NCBI GenBank assembly: GCA_029532415.1 | Contig: JAQOTA010000054.1 | Span: 992,001 to 1,056,000, forward strand | Length of the DNA: 64,000 nucleotides | Direction of reading: 5' to 3' | From: Marasmius tenuissimus | Lineage: Eukaryota; Basidiomycota; Agaricomycetes; Agaricales; Marasmiaceae | Shown: positions 1 to 11,589 of the stretch, piece after piece | Layout of the letters: each line of letters opens with the position of its first letter | How positions within the stretch are numbered: position 1 is the first letter of the stretch | Translations under genes and position numbers: made by a program | The notes under the pieces: generated by a model | What the model saw: only the letters and a program-made list of their open reading frames with translations | Database searches by the model: none | Told to the model about the DNA's origin: nothing

Positions 1-22
1 ATACAAAGAACAACATGATAAC

Positions 23-3000
23 ATGATGCGACGAGTTAACCTTAGGAATAATAGACCACATATAATAAATGGGATTAGACTCCCAATTCCTGTTGTCGAA
101 GAATTCCGAGATTTCGGAGATCAGACAACTAACGACATGGCACTAAAGGAATCCATGATCAGAATGCGTTATAAATTAATACGCAGTATACCAGACCACA
201 ATCTTTGGATCTGGATTCTGATCAGGACCAGAGAATATGTCGTTATGTATGCTATCAGAAGAGATGCAGTGCATAACATGACACCTCGTCAAGCTCTTCA
301 TGAATTACGCATACAACAAAGGATATTACATGTGGAAACAGTAGAAGATACCAAGTTCACGCTTCATTACGAATACCAAACCTGGAACCTTCAACACCTA
401 TCAACGGTTATAGCTGAAATCAATAATAAAAATTGGATCAGCACCGTTGAAGATTTTGTTCAACGAGTAAAAAACCCTCGTTCAACTTCGGTGGATGAAG
501 CTTTCCGAGTCAATAAGAAGAACTTCACACTTCCAGTACAAGTGATGAATCCTATCTTCTGGCATTCGTTAGTCAAGCTTGGTCTTGAAGGGAAATGGTT
601 ATTTGGAACGACAGACATAAGAGCGAGCCAATTTAGAACATCTCAATGGAGACAACCAGGGTTTAATAGGCGCTGGGTTCGCTTTATCCCTCATCTTAGT
701 CTTTCAGATGTTCATAACTGGCATACGCACTTATACAAATGGATGAACAACATTAGAATGTCTGTTCCCATGACTCAGGCTGATATTCCTCGAAGAGAAC
801 TCGAGGGTGGTCGCTTCGATGAACGACCAAGAACATACCCTGGAGATTTCATGGAATTAGCCGAGTCACTTAATCGTTCCAAATCTCCAATCCCTACTAC
901 CCATGAATACATAAATCGGCCCGCAACTACACCACCTAGAGTACGACAATGGCAAGACCAAGTCATTCACACTCCTCCAAGCTCTCCCGAATCTTTTTAT
1001 GGCGTACAATCCTTAGAAGAGGATTACATTGAAGTTCCTTCTCGTCCAACCACTGCTCCACCTGATCAACCGGAAAGACTTAGTCCGGTAGATGAACAAC
1101 CTGAGGTTGACCCCTGGGTTACATCTCCAAGTGATCCCCGCAACTCTCAATTCGAGAATTACAGACCTGCAGTAATTGGACTAAGGACCAATGGACCGCC
1201 CTTACACGTTGCTGATGGCACGAGTATTGGCAATATCACTTTGGTTGTCAATAACAATCAGCCATATCAAGCCACAAGATTCGTTCAATGGCAGAACTAT
1301 AGACGCCAATTGGAAGCTTGGATAGAAGTTGAAGAAGCAGCTAATCAGCGTTATCAACAAGAACTCAGAACAGGACGAGAGCTTCTTGTTCGTCAAGGAT
1401 TCCAAAGTCAGAATCAAGAACCGCTTCAATGGCATGAACGGTACTTTGATGATAGTGACTATGGAGATGGCCTTGAAGGAGTTGATAACGATTGGGCTGA
1501 AAGCAACGATCGTGGAGACTGGCAAGTTTTTCAAAGTTCTAATAGTCAAACTTTCACTAAATCCTCGATGCAGAACTATCATATCCTAAGGAACTCAGTA
1601 CCAAGGAAATGTAGTATTACTTCTGTATATGCAACGACGAAATATAAGTCGTTTTCTGCTGCATTTTCGAGTGATTGTGAAGTGAGAAATACGCAAAATG
1701 CTTGGCTACTTGATAGTGGAGCATCAGCGCATATGACTCCGTATAAAACGGATTTCTCAGACTATCAGACTTTAGAAATGCCAATAGGTCTTACTACATC
1801 AGCGGGTGATAAAGCAAATGTGCAAATAGTAGGCTATGGTACTGTCCTCATCCGACATACCAATAGCGCAGGAGTGACGCAAGTCACAAAGTTATATCCA
1901 GTGATGTATAATCCAGACAGCCCACATCGTTTAATCTCTAGTGGGAAGTTCCGAAGTATAGGTTACTATACTTTACTGGACTCTCCAGAGACTTCGATCC
2001 GGAGCAAGAAAGATGATTCTCTTTTAATGAGCTTCTACCCAAGCCATAAAGATGATCCTTTACGATGGATGAACGCGAAGGTTCTTGTGGGAGAAACTTC
2101 CTTCACATCTGTTGTATCTTTCAATACTTCTGAATTATGGCACAGACGTATGGGACACTGTGATCCCAGAGTCTTAGGAAAATTAATGGATAATGTTAAA
2201 GGGCTTCCAACGAAGTTGGTTACTTCGAAGGGAGAAACGAAACCATGCCGAGGCTGTGCCAAAGGCAAAATGGTTGCCAAATCGTACCCTTTATCCTCAA
2301 AACGAGCTAAGGAGCCTCTTGAGCTCGTGCATGGTGATTTGATAGAATATCCAACTCGCTCTTACTATCAAAACGAATATGCTTTAACCTTATTCGATGA
2401 TGCAACATCATACGGATGGGTATATCCAATTCGTAAAAAGAGCGATACAGATCAAAAATTGCGCAATTGGTTAGCTCTTGTAGAGCGCCAGACTAATAAA
2501 AAAGTCAAAAGTGTGCATTTCGATCGAGGGGGAGAATTCTTTTCAAATGAACAATGGGATTGGTATAACTCTCTAGGAATATTTCCACAAAGAGGTTCTC
2601 CCAACGTGCATGAACAGAATGGACGAGCAGAAAGATTTAATCGTACACTACGAGAAAAATCTGAAGCTATGCGCTTTCAGGCTTGTGCGCCTGAAAACTG
2701 GTGGGAATTTGCAATTCTCACAGCCGTCCATATCTACAATAGAACTCCTATTCGTTCAAGGAAATACAGAACTCCAGTTGAATTGTTCGAAAATAAGAAG
2801 CCTGATGTTTCATACTTCAGGACGTTCGGATGTGGCGCATATGCATACATACCGAAACGTAAAAATAAGCTTGCTCCACACTCTGAAGCAATGATCTTCA
2901 TTGGTTACGAGAGCGGATCAAAAGCTTATCGATTCTTTCGAACAACCAACAATTCTGTATACATTACTCCACAAGCAGTTTTCGATGAAAACTGGTTTCC

Positions 3001-5233
3001 TAAATGTCAGAAAGAAGTGCCCGGATCCATAGAGTTTGATAAAACCGACAAACCTGTCCGGTCTATACCCTTTCCAACGTACCCGTATGATGGCCATGAA
3101 GATCATCACAATGATGATGATTTCTTCAATCCTCCACCTCCACCAGGATCAGATGATGACGATCATCAGCCTGGGGGAGATCCTCCCTTGGATCCTATCC
3201 CGGATGATAAAAGCGATGATGTGCACAACGGCAATCATCCAAGTACTGATGGATTCGGATCACCGAAAGGCTCCGATCACAATCCTAATCAGTATGGACC
3301 GGATCCACGGTCTGCTGGTTCTTCTGGATCGACAAATCCATTTGGATTTCGTCAAGCTGACTATGATGAGTGGGAGAACTTACGAGCTCCTCCACCAGCA
3401 GCTGTCAGAAGAAACCCTCCAAGAAATAGAGCAACTCCTAACCGTCCGTTTAATGTTTATGGAAATCGACATCCTGTTGAGATCGAACGCGATATCGATT
3501 CTCAAGCACGCTGGCAAAGTCAGATTAATCCGACAAATGAACCTGAAACAATACCAAATAGGGTTCCTGATCCAGCCGCTCCTATGGACACGGATGATGA
3601 TATGAGCGATCTTGCTCAGCAAGGGGGAGAAAATTACTTGGTTTACTTGCTGAATAACGGTCATCAACTATATGGTCTTCAAGCCAGTAGTTATGATAAC
3701 GTTCGTGAATGGACATACAAACAAGTCCAGAAGCGTCCTAAAGATGAACGACCATCCTGGGAAGCAGCATGCAGACTGGAATTACAATCACTCAAAGATA
3801 GAAACGTCTTTGATGTGGTCACATTACCTAAAGGTCGAAAAGCGGTGAAATCCCGCTGGGTATTTGACATCAAGTCTGATGGCCGTAAGAAGGCAAGACT
3901 TGTTGCGAAAGGATTCTCGCAGAAACAAGGGATAGACTATAACGAGTTGTTCTCTCCTGTAGTACGATTCGAAACCGTACGACTTCTATTGGCACTAGCA
4001 GCGCTTGAAGATTGGGAGATCTCTGCGCTAGACGTTAAAACAGCATTTCTGTATGGTGCCTTAGATGAGGAGATCTACATGGAACAACCTGAAGGCTTCG
4101 TTACGGACTCCAGCAAGGTTTGGAGGTTACGCAAAGCATTGTACGGATTAAAACAGGCTTCTCGTGCCTGGTGGCGTCAATGTACTGAATCCATGAAACG
4201 TCTGGGATTCAAACGATGCTTATCTGATGCTGGCGTATATGTCTTCAACAAGAATGGCAATATGGTCATTGCCGTCGTCTATGTCGACGATGCTTTATTC
4301 ATGGGTCCTGATCGCAACCTTGTCAATAGACTAAAAAGCGAATTCATGAAAATCTGGGAATGCCGAGATCTAGGCGAGCCAACAGAATTTCTGCGAATGC
4401 GAATTACTCGAGATCGGAAGAATCGCAGACTGATCCTTGATCAGCGAGACTATCTTGATAAGATAATTCGTAAATTCGGAGTTCTGAACGCCAAGACGGC
4501 ATATACGCCTTTGCCAGAAGGCTATAACCCAACCCAAAACCAGGGGGAGGTTAATCCCGAGATTAGGCATAGATTCCAATCGGTTATCGGATCATTACTT
4601 TACTTGGCTCTCGGAACGAGACCAGACATATCCTTTGCTGTAATCAAGATGTCACAGTATGGAGCTAATCCTAATCAGGAACACCTCCAAAAGGCACTTT
4701 ATATCGTGAAATACCTTGTTCACACTGCAAAGTATGAACTCATTTACGATGGTAGATCCAACCAAGGACTACTTGCCTTTGCTGACTCTGATTGGGCAAC
4801 TGATAAAGATGATCGTCGATCACAGACTGGATATATCGTAAAGCTTGCCAATGCACCAGTTTGCTGGGTCTCTCAGAAACAGAAAACAGTTGCATTATCA
4901 TCCACAGAAGCAGAGTATATGGCTCTATCTGACTGTACACGTCAGGCTTGCTGGATGAAGTCATTAATGAACGAATTGAACTTCCCTATTCGATCTGTTC
5001 CATGTGTCAGCGACAACCAAGGCGCTATCTTTCTCAGCAGCAATGAAGCTACTGATAAAAGAACAAAACACATCGACAATCGATACCATTTCATCAGGGA
5101 AGCAGTAGAACACGGAAAGACTCGAATCTATTTCGTTGAAACTGCTAAACAACCTGCTGATCTTCTTACGAAGAATCTTGGCAGAACAAAGTTCGAATTG
5201 TTCAGGCAATCTTTAGGATTAACATTTCACTAG
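23..5233 (+). CDS. Copia-1 Gag-Pol polyprotein (1736 aa), intact
   Basis: Single-frame polyprotein. Residues 1 to about 540 are a divergent Gag without a recognisable CCHC knuckle. An aspartic protease motif LLDSGASAHM has its catalytic Asp at about 564. A GAG-pre-integrase zinc region follows (H..H near 'LWHRRMGH', then CRGC). The integrase core DD35E triad is at about D772, D834 and E870 (in HGDL, FDRGGEF and NGRAER). A proline/aspartate-rich linker precedes the RT, with KSRWVFDIK, LVAKGFSQ, DVKTAFLYG and the YVDD box at about 1420-1423. RNase H contains ADSDWA and SSTEAEYMAL. The first ATG of the frame is at 23, but the true start could lie upstream of the window. Unlike Copia-2 there is no stop between gag and pol. 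Encoded activities: reverse transcription and integration in virus-like particles. Confidence 0.95.
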   Translation: MMRRVNLRNNRPHIINGIRLPIPVVEEFRDFGDQTTNDMALKESMIRMRYKLIRSIPDHNLWIWILIRTREYVVMYAIRRDAVHNMTPRQALHELRIQQRILHVETVEDTKFTLHYEYQTWNLQHLSTVIAEINNKNWISTVEDFVQRVKNPRSTSVDEAFRVNKKNFTLPVQVMNPIFWHSLVKLGLEGKWLFGTTDIRASQFRTSQWRQPGFNRRWVRFIPHLSLSDVHNWHTHLYKWMNNIRMSVPMTQADIPRRELEGGRFDERPRTYPGDFMELAESLNRSKSPIPTTHEYINRPATTPPRVRQWQDQVIHTPPSSPESFYGVQSLEEDYIEVPSRPTTAPPDQPERLSPVDEQPEVDPWVTSPSDPRNSQFENYRPAVIGLRTNGPPLHVADGTSIGNITLVVNNNQPYQATRFVQWQNYRRQLEAWIEVEEAANQRYQQELRTGRELLVRQGFQSQNQEPLQWHERYFDDSDYGDGLEGVDNDWAESNDRGDWQVFQSSNSQTFTKSSMQNYHILRNSVPRKCSITSVYATTKYKSFSAAFSSDCEVRNTQNAWLLDSGASAHMTPYKTDFSDYQTLEMPIGLTTSAGDKANVQIVGYGTVLIRHTNSAGVTQVTKLYPVMYNPDSPHRLISSGKFRSIGYYTLLDSPETSIRSKKDDSLLMSFYPSHKDDPLRWMNAKVLVGETSFTSVVSFNTSELWHRRMGHCDPRVLGKLMDNVKGLPTKLVTSKGETKPCRGCAKGKMVAKSYPLSSKRAKEPLELVHGDLIEYPTRSYYQNEYALTLFDDATSYGWVYPIRKKSDTDQKLRNWLALVERQTNKKVKSVHFDRGGEFFSNEQWDWYNSLGIFPQRGSPNVHEQNGRAERFNRTLREKSEAMRFQACAPENWWEFAILTAVHIYNRTPIRSRKYRTPVELFENKKPDVSYFRTFGCGAYAYIPKRKNKLAPHSEAMIFIGYESGSKAYRFFRTTNNSVYITPQAVFDENWFPKCQKEVPGSIEFDKTDKPVRSIPFPTYPYDGHEDHHNDDDFFNPPPPPGSDDDDHQPGGDPPLDPIPDDKSDDVHNGNHPSTDGFGSPKGSDHNPNQYGPDPRSAGSSGSTNPFGFRQADYDEWENLRAPPPAAVRRNPPRNRATPNRPFNVYGNRHPVEIERDIDSQARWQSQINPTNEPETIPNRVPDPAAPMDTDDDMSDLAQQGGENYLVYLLNNGHQLYGLQASSYDNVREWTYKQVQKRPKDERPSWEAACRLELQSLKDRNVFDVVTLPKGRKAVKSRWVFDIKSDGRKKARLVAKGFSQKQGIDYNELFSPVVRFETVRLLLALAALEDWEISALDVKTAFLYGALDEEIYMEQPEGFVTDSSKVWRLRKALYGLKQASRAWWRQCTESMKRLGFKRCLSDAGVYVFNKNGNMVIAVVYVDDALFMGPDRNLVNRLKSEFMKIWECRDLGEPTEFLRMRITRDRKNRRLILDQRDYLDKIIRKFGVLNAKTAYTPLPEGYNPTQNQGEVNPEIRHRFQSVIGSLLYLALGTRPDISFAVIKMSQYGANPNQEHLQKALYIVKYLVHTAKYELIYDGRSNQGLLAFADSDWATDKDDRRSQTGYIVKLANAPVCWVSQKQKTVALSSTEAEYMALSDCTRQACWMKSLMNELNFPIRSVPCVSDNQGAIFLSSNEATDKRTKHIDNRYHFIREAVEHGKTRIYFVETAKQPADLLTKNLGRTKFELFRQSLGLTFH

Positions 5234-5268
5234 TTCCATGATCGCATGATGAACTTAGTGAGGGGGAG

Positions 5269-5786
5269 TGTTGAACATGATGGATATCATGTGATACACT
5301 ATTGACGTGTTGTTTACGCGTCACACTATTTATAGAGCTACGCCTCTAGAACACTTGCGTCCTCATGCAAGTACTACGTCTCTGTCTACGTATCTTACTA
5401 CGTACATCTAGTTTCATCATATATGACACTATAGACAGTCGCTATCCAATAGCATAAGTAGAGCCTCCAATACATGAGGCAAACACAACTATGCTCACCA
5501 AGCATACTACCATTCATGGTAGAAGTACTTACACAGTACTAATGTCTTTTACGCCTTTAGGGCCGAATACCTACTTCTAGTAGTAGTTTCAGTTAGTGTA
5601 ATACTCATTACATGTACCAGAAACTTATGTATAAAAGACTGGACGAAAGGCCTTAAGCCTTAGGACAATCTACTCGATTATCACCTCTTCTCAAGCATCT
5701 CAAGACTACAAGAACACTCTGTGTATTACCCATGTGAGGTTTACTTCGTTATACCCACTGTGCACTTTAACTATGCTGGCTCATCA
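5269..5786 (+). repeat. 3' LTR of Copia-1 (518 bp)
   Basis: Starts TGTTG directly after the polypurine tract and ends TCATCA. The boundary was set by comparison with the reverse-oriented solo copy at 56360-56866, where similarity stops at the same bases on both sides. A TATA-like TATAAAAG lies at 5630-5637, a plausible promoter giving transcription start near 5660. The last nine bases, GGCTCATCA, are identical to those of the otherwise unrelated Copia-2 LTR. Confidence 0.9.
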
Positions 5787-5873
5787 ATTACTAGTTTCAA
5801 ACTAGTTCGCCGTGAGAACACAAGAATTTATACTCTTCAATTGTAACCACCACTAGCTTTTAACCCCCTGCAG

Positions 5874-8377
5874 ATGTTCAATTACTCAAGGTCGCCAACA
5901 ATCTTGGGAGGGACCTTCAGCGTCGTCCACGGGAATCAGCTCAACTACTATCGGCAATCGCTGCGAAGTCGACGTGGTTTCATCTCTGGGGAGGAATGGA
6001 AAGAAGATATCTACCGCGAGGTATGCAAAGTAGCCGAACTACTATCTGATCAATGCGACACATACAAAGTCACCTTTAGTATGAGCGAACATCAAGAGGG
6101 AACCTCAAAATCGTCAGAACAATTTCCGAAACTCAAGTAGACCAAACTTCCCTGATGCACGGAAGCAACAGCACCGTCAGGGCGAGGCATGTGATTCAAC
6201 TGGCCTGCATCATCAACGGAATGCAAGAATCTCAACTGTTGCTGTCCATCAAATACACGGGAAGGGATGCAAAGAAGGTATTTTCAAGTCACCCATCAGC
6301 GTATGATTCCTCAATATCGACTCGAACTCCACGCAGGTTTTCAAATCGGACGTCCTACAATTCTCCCAACTCAAATCCGTTCTAACCTCCATTTACATCC
6401 TCTAACAGCACCTCACCGCGGATTAGAGACCCTGTATTTCCTCAGCTGCACAGCTTCAACGATTCTGATATTCCGATGGTCATTTTCCATGATGGTGGGC
6501 ATCTCTAAAAAAGTCAAGGCGAACACTCATTGGCATCCATACTTATGTCTTTCTCCTTCAGTGATGATTCCGGTTAAACAAGTCATTGAACATGCACAGA
6601 ATTCCTTGACAATCAAATGCTATATTTGTGTTCAAGCACGAGTGGTATGTCAAAAATTGCTGTATTTACAATGCCGTCGCCTTGGGCCTAACACAGATGT
6701 ACGACAGGTGGTTTCCAATGTTTTCTCTTCTCCTGAACTCAAATCAGCGTTATTTGTATGTAATAATAGTGACCATCTCTGGATCCGGCAGCAGACGGGA
6801 GAAATCTGCCTAGGTCCTGCTGGACCCCGTCTTTCCCGTAGGTTTCACACGTTACAATGGATGCATCCACTGCATCCGTATCCAGACTCCCGACCATCAC
6901 CCAGCGCGTACAGCCAGCTCACGTTTGACCACGTGGTGAGAAATTCAACGAGCGAATTCATTCTCTCGATTCTCTCTCGCGAGTACAGATTAGTGTTACC
7001 CATAGCTGGCTCGGCTCGACTACGGCTTGCAAGCCAAGCCGAAAAGTCGGCTCGGCTTGATTTTTGTGGCCTTCCCGCACATGCACAGCTCATGGGTAAG
7101 TGATTGAAAAGTTTTATCTAGCCTTTAGAAGTACTGAGAAATCATCCCAGATGGTGGCTGGTCTGTCCCGCATGCACGGGAGGGTGTTGAAAGTCAAGCT
7201 GAGCCGTCGGCTTGGCTCAAAACCCGGCTGGCTCGGGTCAAGCCATGGCTCGAGCCAAGCCATGGGTAGCACTAGTACAGATACTCCAATGACCCTGCCA
7301 ACTGCCAGCATATCCATCACGTATGGTCTTGTTCCCGTCAGCGCTCTGTGGCCATGTTCCCCGAAACTCCTGGGTCTTTCACTCTCCAGTGCTTTCACGA
7401 ACCACCTCACCTTGAAAGACCAATTGAAGAGACAATTGTCGGGGACGGAAGAATACGGTATATCTTCCAATCGGAATCTGCCGAAGCTTCCACTCATGGT
7501 TGTTCCAGGCTCACAGTATTGGACCATCACATTAGGCGTATTACGCTCCGGTTCTGCCCCCATGAAGACAGGCTGTCTCACTACGAGGCGTGGTTGAGCC
7601 AAGCAATTCACGTCTTCAATGTTGCCGGAGTACCAAAGGAAGAATGGGAAGACTGTAGTACGTACCTGACGATTGGAGTATCTCGCAGTATCACGCTCAC
7701 AACGCTCCAAGCTTTGTTCACAGATTGTTTCGTCGATCTTACCCTTTTCGTCACCAATGATGGTCAGACCCAACATCTTCCCCGGAACGTTGATATTGAA
7801 TTCGATCCACCGTATTATCTCTTTATCATACAACCGCCACGGCTGCCCGACACAACTCCCGATGTGGCTGTTTGGTCTGGAGCACCCGCTGAAAGTCTCT
7901 ACTACTGGTCGGCTGATCCGAACGGAGATTCGAGGATGTCTGACATGCAGTGTATTGGGCTTGCTCTTCCTTGCTTTCGTCCCTTCGTCGATTGGAGTCC
8001 CGTCAGCTGGAAGAGCGAAGTTTACGACTTTATGCGACAGTGGCAAGTGGCCAAGGGATTTGATCCACTGACAACAGATTTTGCTCGGTCAATGAGGTAT
8101 CCTGTCGTCGATATCCTGGCTAGGGACAATAAATACTTTGAGAGCTGCGCGAAGGACGGTGAGGGTGAGTATTCCCCAGGGAGCGTTTTCTGATCTTGAT
8201 TTTGCAGACTCGGAGCACAGTCTCGGGTTAAACTTGGCACGAATGGAGGTAGACGAGTGTTTCGAGATCAATTTCAACTCTCAAGATGCCCCGTGTCCGC
8301 ACGAAAATTTCGAGGAAACTACCTCGATGGATGTCAAATTGGAAGACTTCAAAAATCTAATGGACGAGAGTATTTGA
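5874..8377 (+). pseudogene. Family gene A: broken member of a three-copy family of unknown function
   Basis: Paralogue of the genes at 33590-35869 and 61869-64000. Exon 1 (5874-6020) encodes the shared N-terminus with GGTFSVVHGNQ and the GEEWKE motif. Exon 2 (6080-6277) encodes YERTSRG to YTGRDAKK. Later exons carry SPRIRDP, the CYICVQ end of a conserved block, HLWIRQQTGE, and FCPHEDRLSHYEAWLSQ. The last intron (8166-8206) leads to an acidic C-terminus containing TSMDV and a stop at 8375. Two lesions show it is broken. A 1-2 nt indel near 6500 shifts the frame between IFHDGG and KKVKANTH. A 284 bp MITE (6991-7274) sits inside a coding exon, whose frame would be continuous without it. No known domain or function is recognised. 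The GG-x-F-S-x-V-H-G-N-Q motif resembles N-terminal motifs of many basidiomycete NLR-like proteins, but this is from memory. It lies 88 bp downstream of the Copia-1 LTR. Confidence 0.75.
6991..7274. mobile_element. hAT-like MITE (284 bp) in an exon of family gene A
   Basis: Imperfect terminal inverted repeats begin TAGTGTTACCCATAGCT at the left and, read inward from the right end, TAGTGCTACCCATGGCT. They are flanked by perfect 8 bp target duplications GTACAGAT at 6983-6990 and 7275-7282. An 8 bp TSD with TA-G-G-type ends is characteristic of the hAT superfamily. The interior is rich in GGCTCGG/GGCTTGG motifs and has no coding capacity, so movement would need a transposase from elsewhere. Confidence 0.88.
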
Positions 8378-8740
8378 GCCAGAACGTGGTCATAACAAGG
8401 ACAACGGCTTGTTTCTAGTTTATCTACAGAGAGATGTTCACATCATGCTACCTTGACGCTTCTGGGGCGAAAAAAGATTCGGTATACTGTATCTACTTGT
8501 TCAAGTTACGCATAAATTTATCTTCCCTTTCTCAAATGTCGTGAGCTAGTCTTAGCATGATTTTATAGCCTGAGATAACCGGTAGACTTCTTCGATGAGT
8601 GTCGTATTTAGAATACGTTCAGCGGCAATGTAAAGCTAATTAATATATTTAGGTCTGAATGAGTAAATAGGTGGATGCATATCCAAATGCGAGTCCAAAG
8701 AGTACATTGTTCAATGTCCGTTCGATCCAATAGTCCTATT

Positions 8741-9992
8741 TCAAGCTACAGTTTCGTTGATCACGTTCAGGAACCACCATTGGTTGCGATTCGACAGATC
8801 CCCAGCACAATCCCATATTTGAAGCTACACAGCGGTATCAGTCCAGCCCTCGAGCATCCAACGGAAAGGTAAGCAAAAATCACTCACAGCCGTCCCAACG
8901 CCCGCCTTCCCAACTGTCAAATCCACGCACTTGTTCTTCCCGACCCACATCAACGAATGCAAATGTTCATCGAGCCTCCACTGTTGATTCAGATTTTGCT
9001 CCGTCGGATCGCAGGACCAAACTTGAAGTTGTTGGCCGTTCACGTCGTTCCCGTTGGGAACGTCCAAACATTTTGCCCCGTCAAACGTGTGAATGGGGCC
9101 TCAGAGAGGTGGGTTTGGGTAGTACCACGTCGAGTTACCGCTGCCGTTTGAGGGTGGGTCATCGGAGCACCGTGAGAGGGAGACACCTGCACCGTCGCTG
9201 TTAGATTCGGCGGTTAGGCAAAAGAGGATTTGGTCCGCTGTACGGTGAATACCATTTATCAGTCAGTATCCCGAGGAAACGTGAACACCGGATAAAACCA
9301 TTCTTTACCTCGAAGCAGCGGAACAATCTTCACGGGACCGACAACGCTAGTCCCCACTCGCTGCGGTAAGAAAGCTTGATTGTGGTTCCTATCATCACAT
9401 GTCCAAAGCTGGAGCTGCGTCCCATCGTTGATGTTGCCATCTGTGATGTCGATGCAGAGGTTCGTGCCGTTCCATTGGTAGGTGTGGTCTTGGTTGATGA
9501 TCCATTGTTGATTGGGGTTCGTGTTTGTGGCGTGGCAGGTCCAGAGTTGGAGTTTAGTGCCGTTTGATTGAATGCCGTTGATTACGTCGAGGCACTAGGA
9601 GGTTGTATAAGTTCATTGGTACGAGTACAAAAATGAGGGAAAGGCGGAGAAACGTACCTTCTCGCCTCCATGAAATTTGATCTGCTGAAGCCCGACGTCG
9701 TTCCAGTCGTCCCAAGTGAAATTCAATGTGTGTTTAATTTGATCTTCATTGTTTCAATCGTGAATAGCGACGGGAGCACCATCAACGTTGGCAGATCTCG
9801 AGACGCAGCCTTGTCTCTGTGCATCTTGAACTATTGAGGATTGAATAGTCAGTGCATCATTCCACAGGCAAAAAGCAAGACGAGATTGTGAGTGGAGTAA
9901 AGCTTACACGCCGAAGAAAGACCCTGAAGCTGATATTCAGCGGCATATGCAGAAGCCACGAGAGTCGACAGGGCCGCAAAGGTAGAGCGCAT
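8741..9992 (-). pseudogene. Ricin-B type lectin pseudogene
   Basis: Five-exon arrangement identical to the intact paralogues at 27114-28336 and 29310-30533. Exon 1 encodes a signal peptide, MRSTFAALSTLVASAYA, then YQLQGLSS. Later exons encode CLDVINGIQ, LQLWTC, CIDITDG, LQLWTC, CLDVPNG, LQVWSC and a last exon LQIWDC. Two in-frame TGA stops break it. One at 9756-9754 replaces the Cys of the conserved VIHDCNN; one at 9103-9101 lies just before GPIHTFDG. Splice sites look usable, so decay seems fairly recent. The intact family is secreted and binds carbohydrate through QxW beta-trefoil repeats. It converges on family gene A. Confidence 0.85.
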
Positions 9993-11268
9993 CGCAAGGT
10001 CGCTGGTGATCTTCGAACAACTGGCATCCGTTTTTTATACTCGAATTATGAGCCATGTGAGTCTCGAAGGCACGAACAAGGCCCTACTCGGCTACGTCCG
10101 GAAAAGTTGATATACATCAGTTTAATTGAACACCTGATGAAAATAGGCAAGCCCGAGCCTAGATGACGGATGTCAGTGCAATTGCTTCACACAGCGGGGA
10201 AACAACACCGTAAAGGGCGAGCTCACCTCAGAGCCCTGAACGTATATTGACGCGGGACAGGTTCAAAGGGAGGCAAAGAGAGGATGGATTCGGGTGTCAC
10301 GAAATATGAGAGAGCCAGTGAGCAGGGATCGAGTATTTGGTGTTTGGGTGTAAATACCTCAATGGGAGAATGTGGCTGGCCTGACATGCTTCTTGAGCAA
10401 GATTTTGGAATGGTTGAGAGGGTAAAGTAACGCTTGACTAGGACGATAGTTTGGGACAGTATCACCTCAAAACAATGAAATCGTGCTTGTAATATGGGGA
10501 ACGCAAGTTTTAGAGGAGTCTACTCACCGAATGAGGCGCTAACCCTTCCTATACTGACCCCTGCCCAGGTTCCCAACGTTCAATTTCTATAGCATGGTCC
10601 TCTGGTCCTCTGGTCTCGGCCCAGATAATGACTGTTGTCGAGTATTCTGAATTGCGAAACCCTTGGGTTTGATGGGAGGCCGGAGTTTGCGATTGGCATG
10701 TTCAGCGAGAATTCGCACGAGAAATATATGCCACTAATTCACAGGAAAACGTTCAGAGTACGGCTTTCGAGAAAAGAGAGCTCGAGGCTCAAGCGCTCAT
10801 GGAAGTTCCAGTTCAAGGGACCCGGCGCGTTTGCCGAAACTCATCAATCAACAACACATGGTCCGTGCGCACTGAAAAGGTATAAATACTCGAACTCGAT
10901 ATATTGAATCCTTACCACTCTGGCCTTTTGGCTTAGATCAAGTGTAGTATCTGTTCTTAATAGTTTAACCACTATTACGAGGGCACTGCCCTCCGTATTT
11001 GGTTATCTAATTTTTGCCGCCCCTGTTCCTTCGAGCTCTGCTTGCAACTCAGGGACGAGATGACCTTGCTATTGCAGTACTGGCTTGTGTCGTCGGGGGA
11101 ATCTTCCCCAGGGAATCCCTTCTCACTCTCTTTTTACTTTTTCTTTATGCGGCAGTCAGTTTGACATGTTCGTGGAAGAAAGCAAATAGATTGTTTTTGG
11201 GAATTTTCTGATCAATTCTTGGGTTTCTTTTGTATGTTTGGTTGTACTGCGAGGTTTTAGAAGTATAT
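9993..11268. other. Intergenic, no gene seen
   Basis: Between the lectin pseudogene and Copia-2. A TATA-like TATAAAAAAC lies on the minus strand near 10030, about 40 bp upstream of the pseudogene start, and fits its old promoter. The remaining short open frames have no family resemblance or splice pattern. The last five bases, 11264-11268 (TATAT), are the left target duplication of Copia-2. Confidence 0.6.
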
Positions 11269-11589
11269 TGTTGAATCTGTGGACTATAATTAGATCCCGG
11301 TATATCTGAAGTCCCGGTTCATACTTCCCGCCATTGTATCATGCAGGACAATGCATTCGCTATTGTTCTATTCTTCATTGTTCACTATGCTCATATGTAC
11401 AATTTCTATTGTCGTCCCTATATGGTAACTCTATTGTATCTACATGTATATAAGCTCGTAGTTCTCTACCTGAATCTACAGTGTGCTTGAGCTTCTACGT
11501 CTCGCCTCTACCTCTCTAAACTCCTCTCTGGTAAGTAGTAGTGTAGCCATGTTGTAGTCCTCTGTGCTAGGCGTCATGCCGGCTCATCA
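11269..11589 (+). repeat. 5' LTR of Copia-2 (321 bp)
   Basis: Starts TGTTGAATC and ends GGCTCATCA. TATATAAG at 11447-11454 is the likely core promoter. It differs from the 3' LTR at five positions (about 98.4% identity by eye), giving a modest age for the insertion. Confidence 0.93.

Larger units (their letters stand above)
1..5786 (+). mobile_element. Copia-1: Ty1/copia LTR retrotransposon, 5' end outside the window
   Basis: One uninterrupted gag-pol reading frame is followed by a purine-rich tract (about 5258-5268) and a 518 bp 3' LTR beginning TGTTGAAC and ending TCATCA. The 5' LTR and primer site lie before base 1, so the TSD cannot be paired; the five bases after the LTR are ATTAC. The domain order protease-integrase-RT-RNase H identifies Ty1/copia (Pseudoviridae). 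With no stop or frameshift in 5.2 kb this copy may be young. Its 3' LTR ends only 88 bp before the start codon of family gene A, so the LTR could influence that locus. A diverged solo LTR of the same family lies at 56360-56866 in opposite orientation. Confidence 0.93.

Noticed and set aside
1202..1582. Minus-strand frame of 126 codons inside Copia-1
   Set aside because: It lies antisense to the gag-pol frame, which explains it as a shadow.
7114..8046. Minus-strand frame of 310 codons over family gene A
   Set aside because: The plus strand carries the conserved family blocks in the same place; the minus frame also runs into the MITE.
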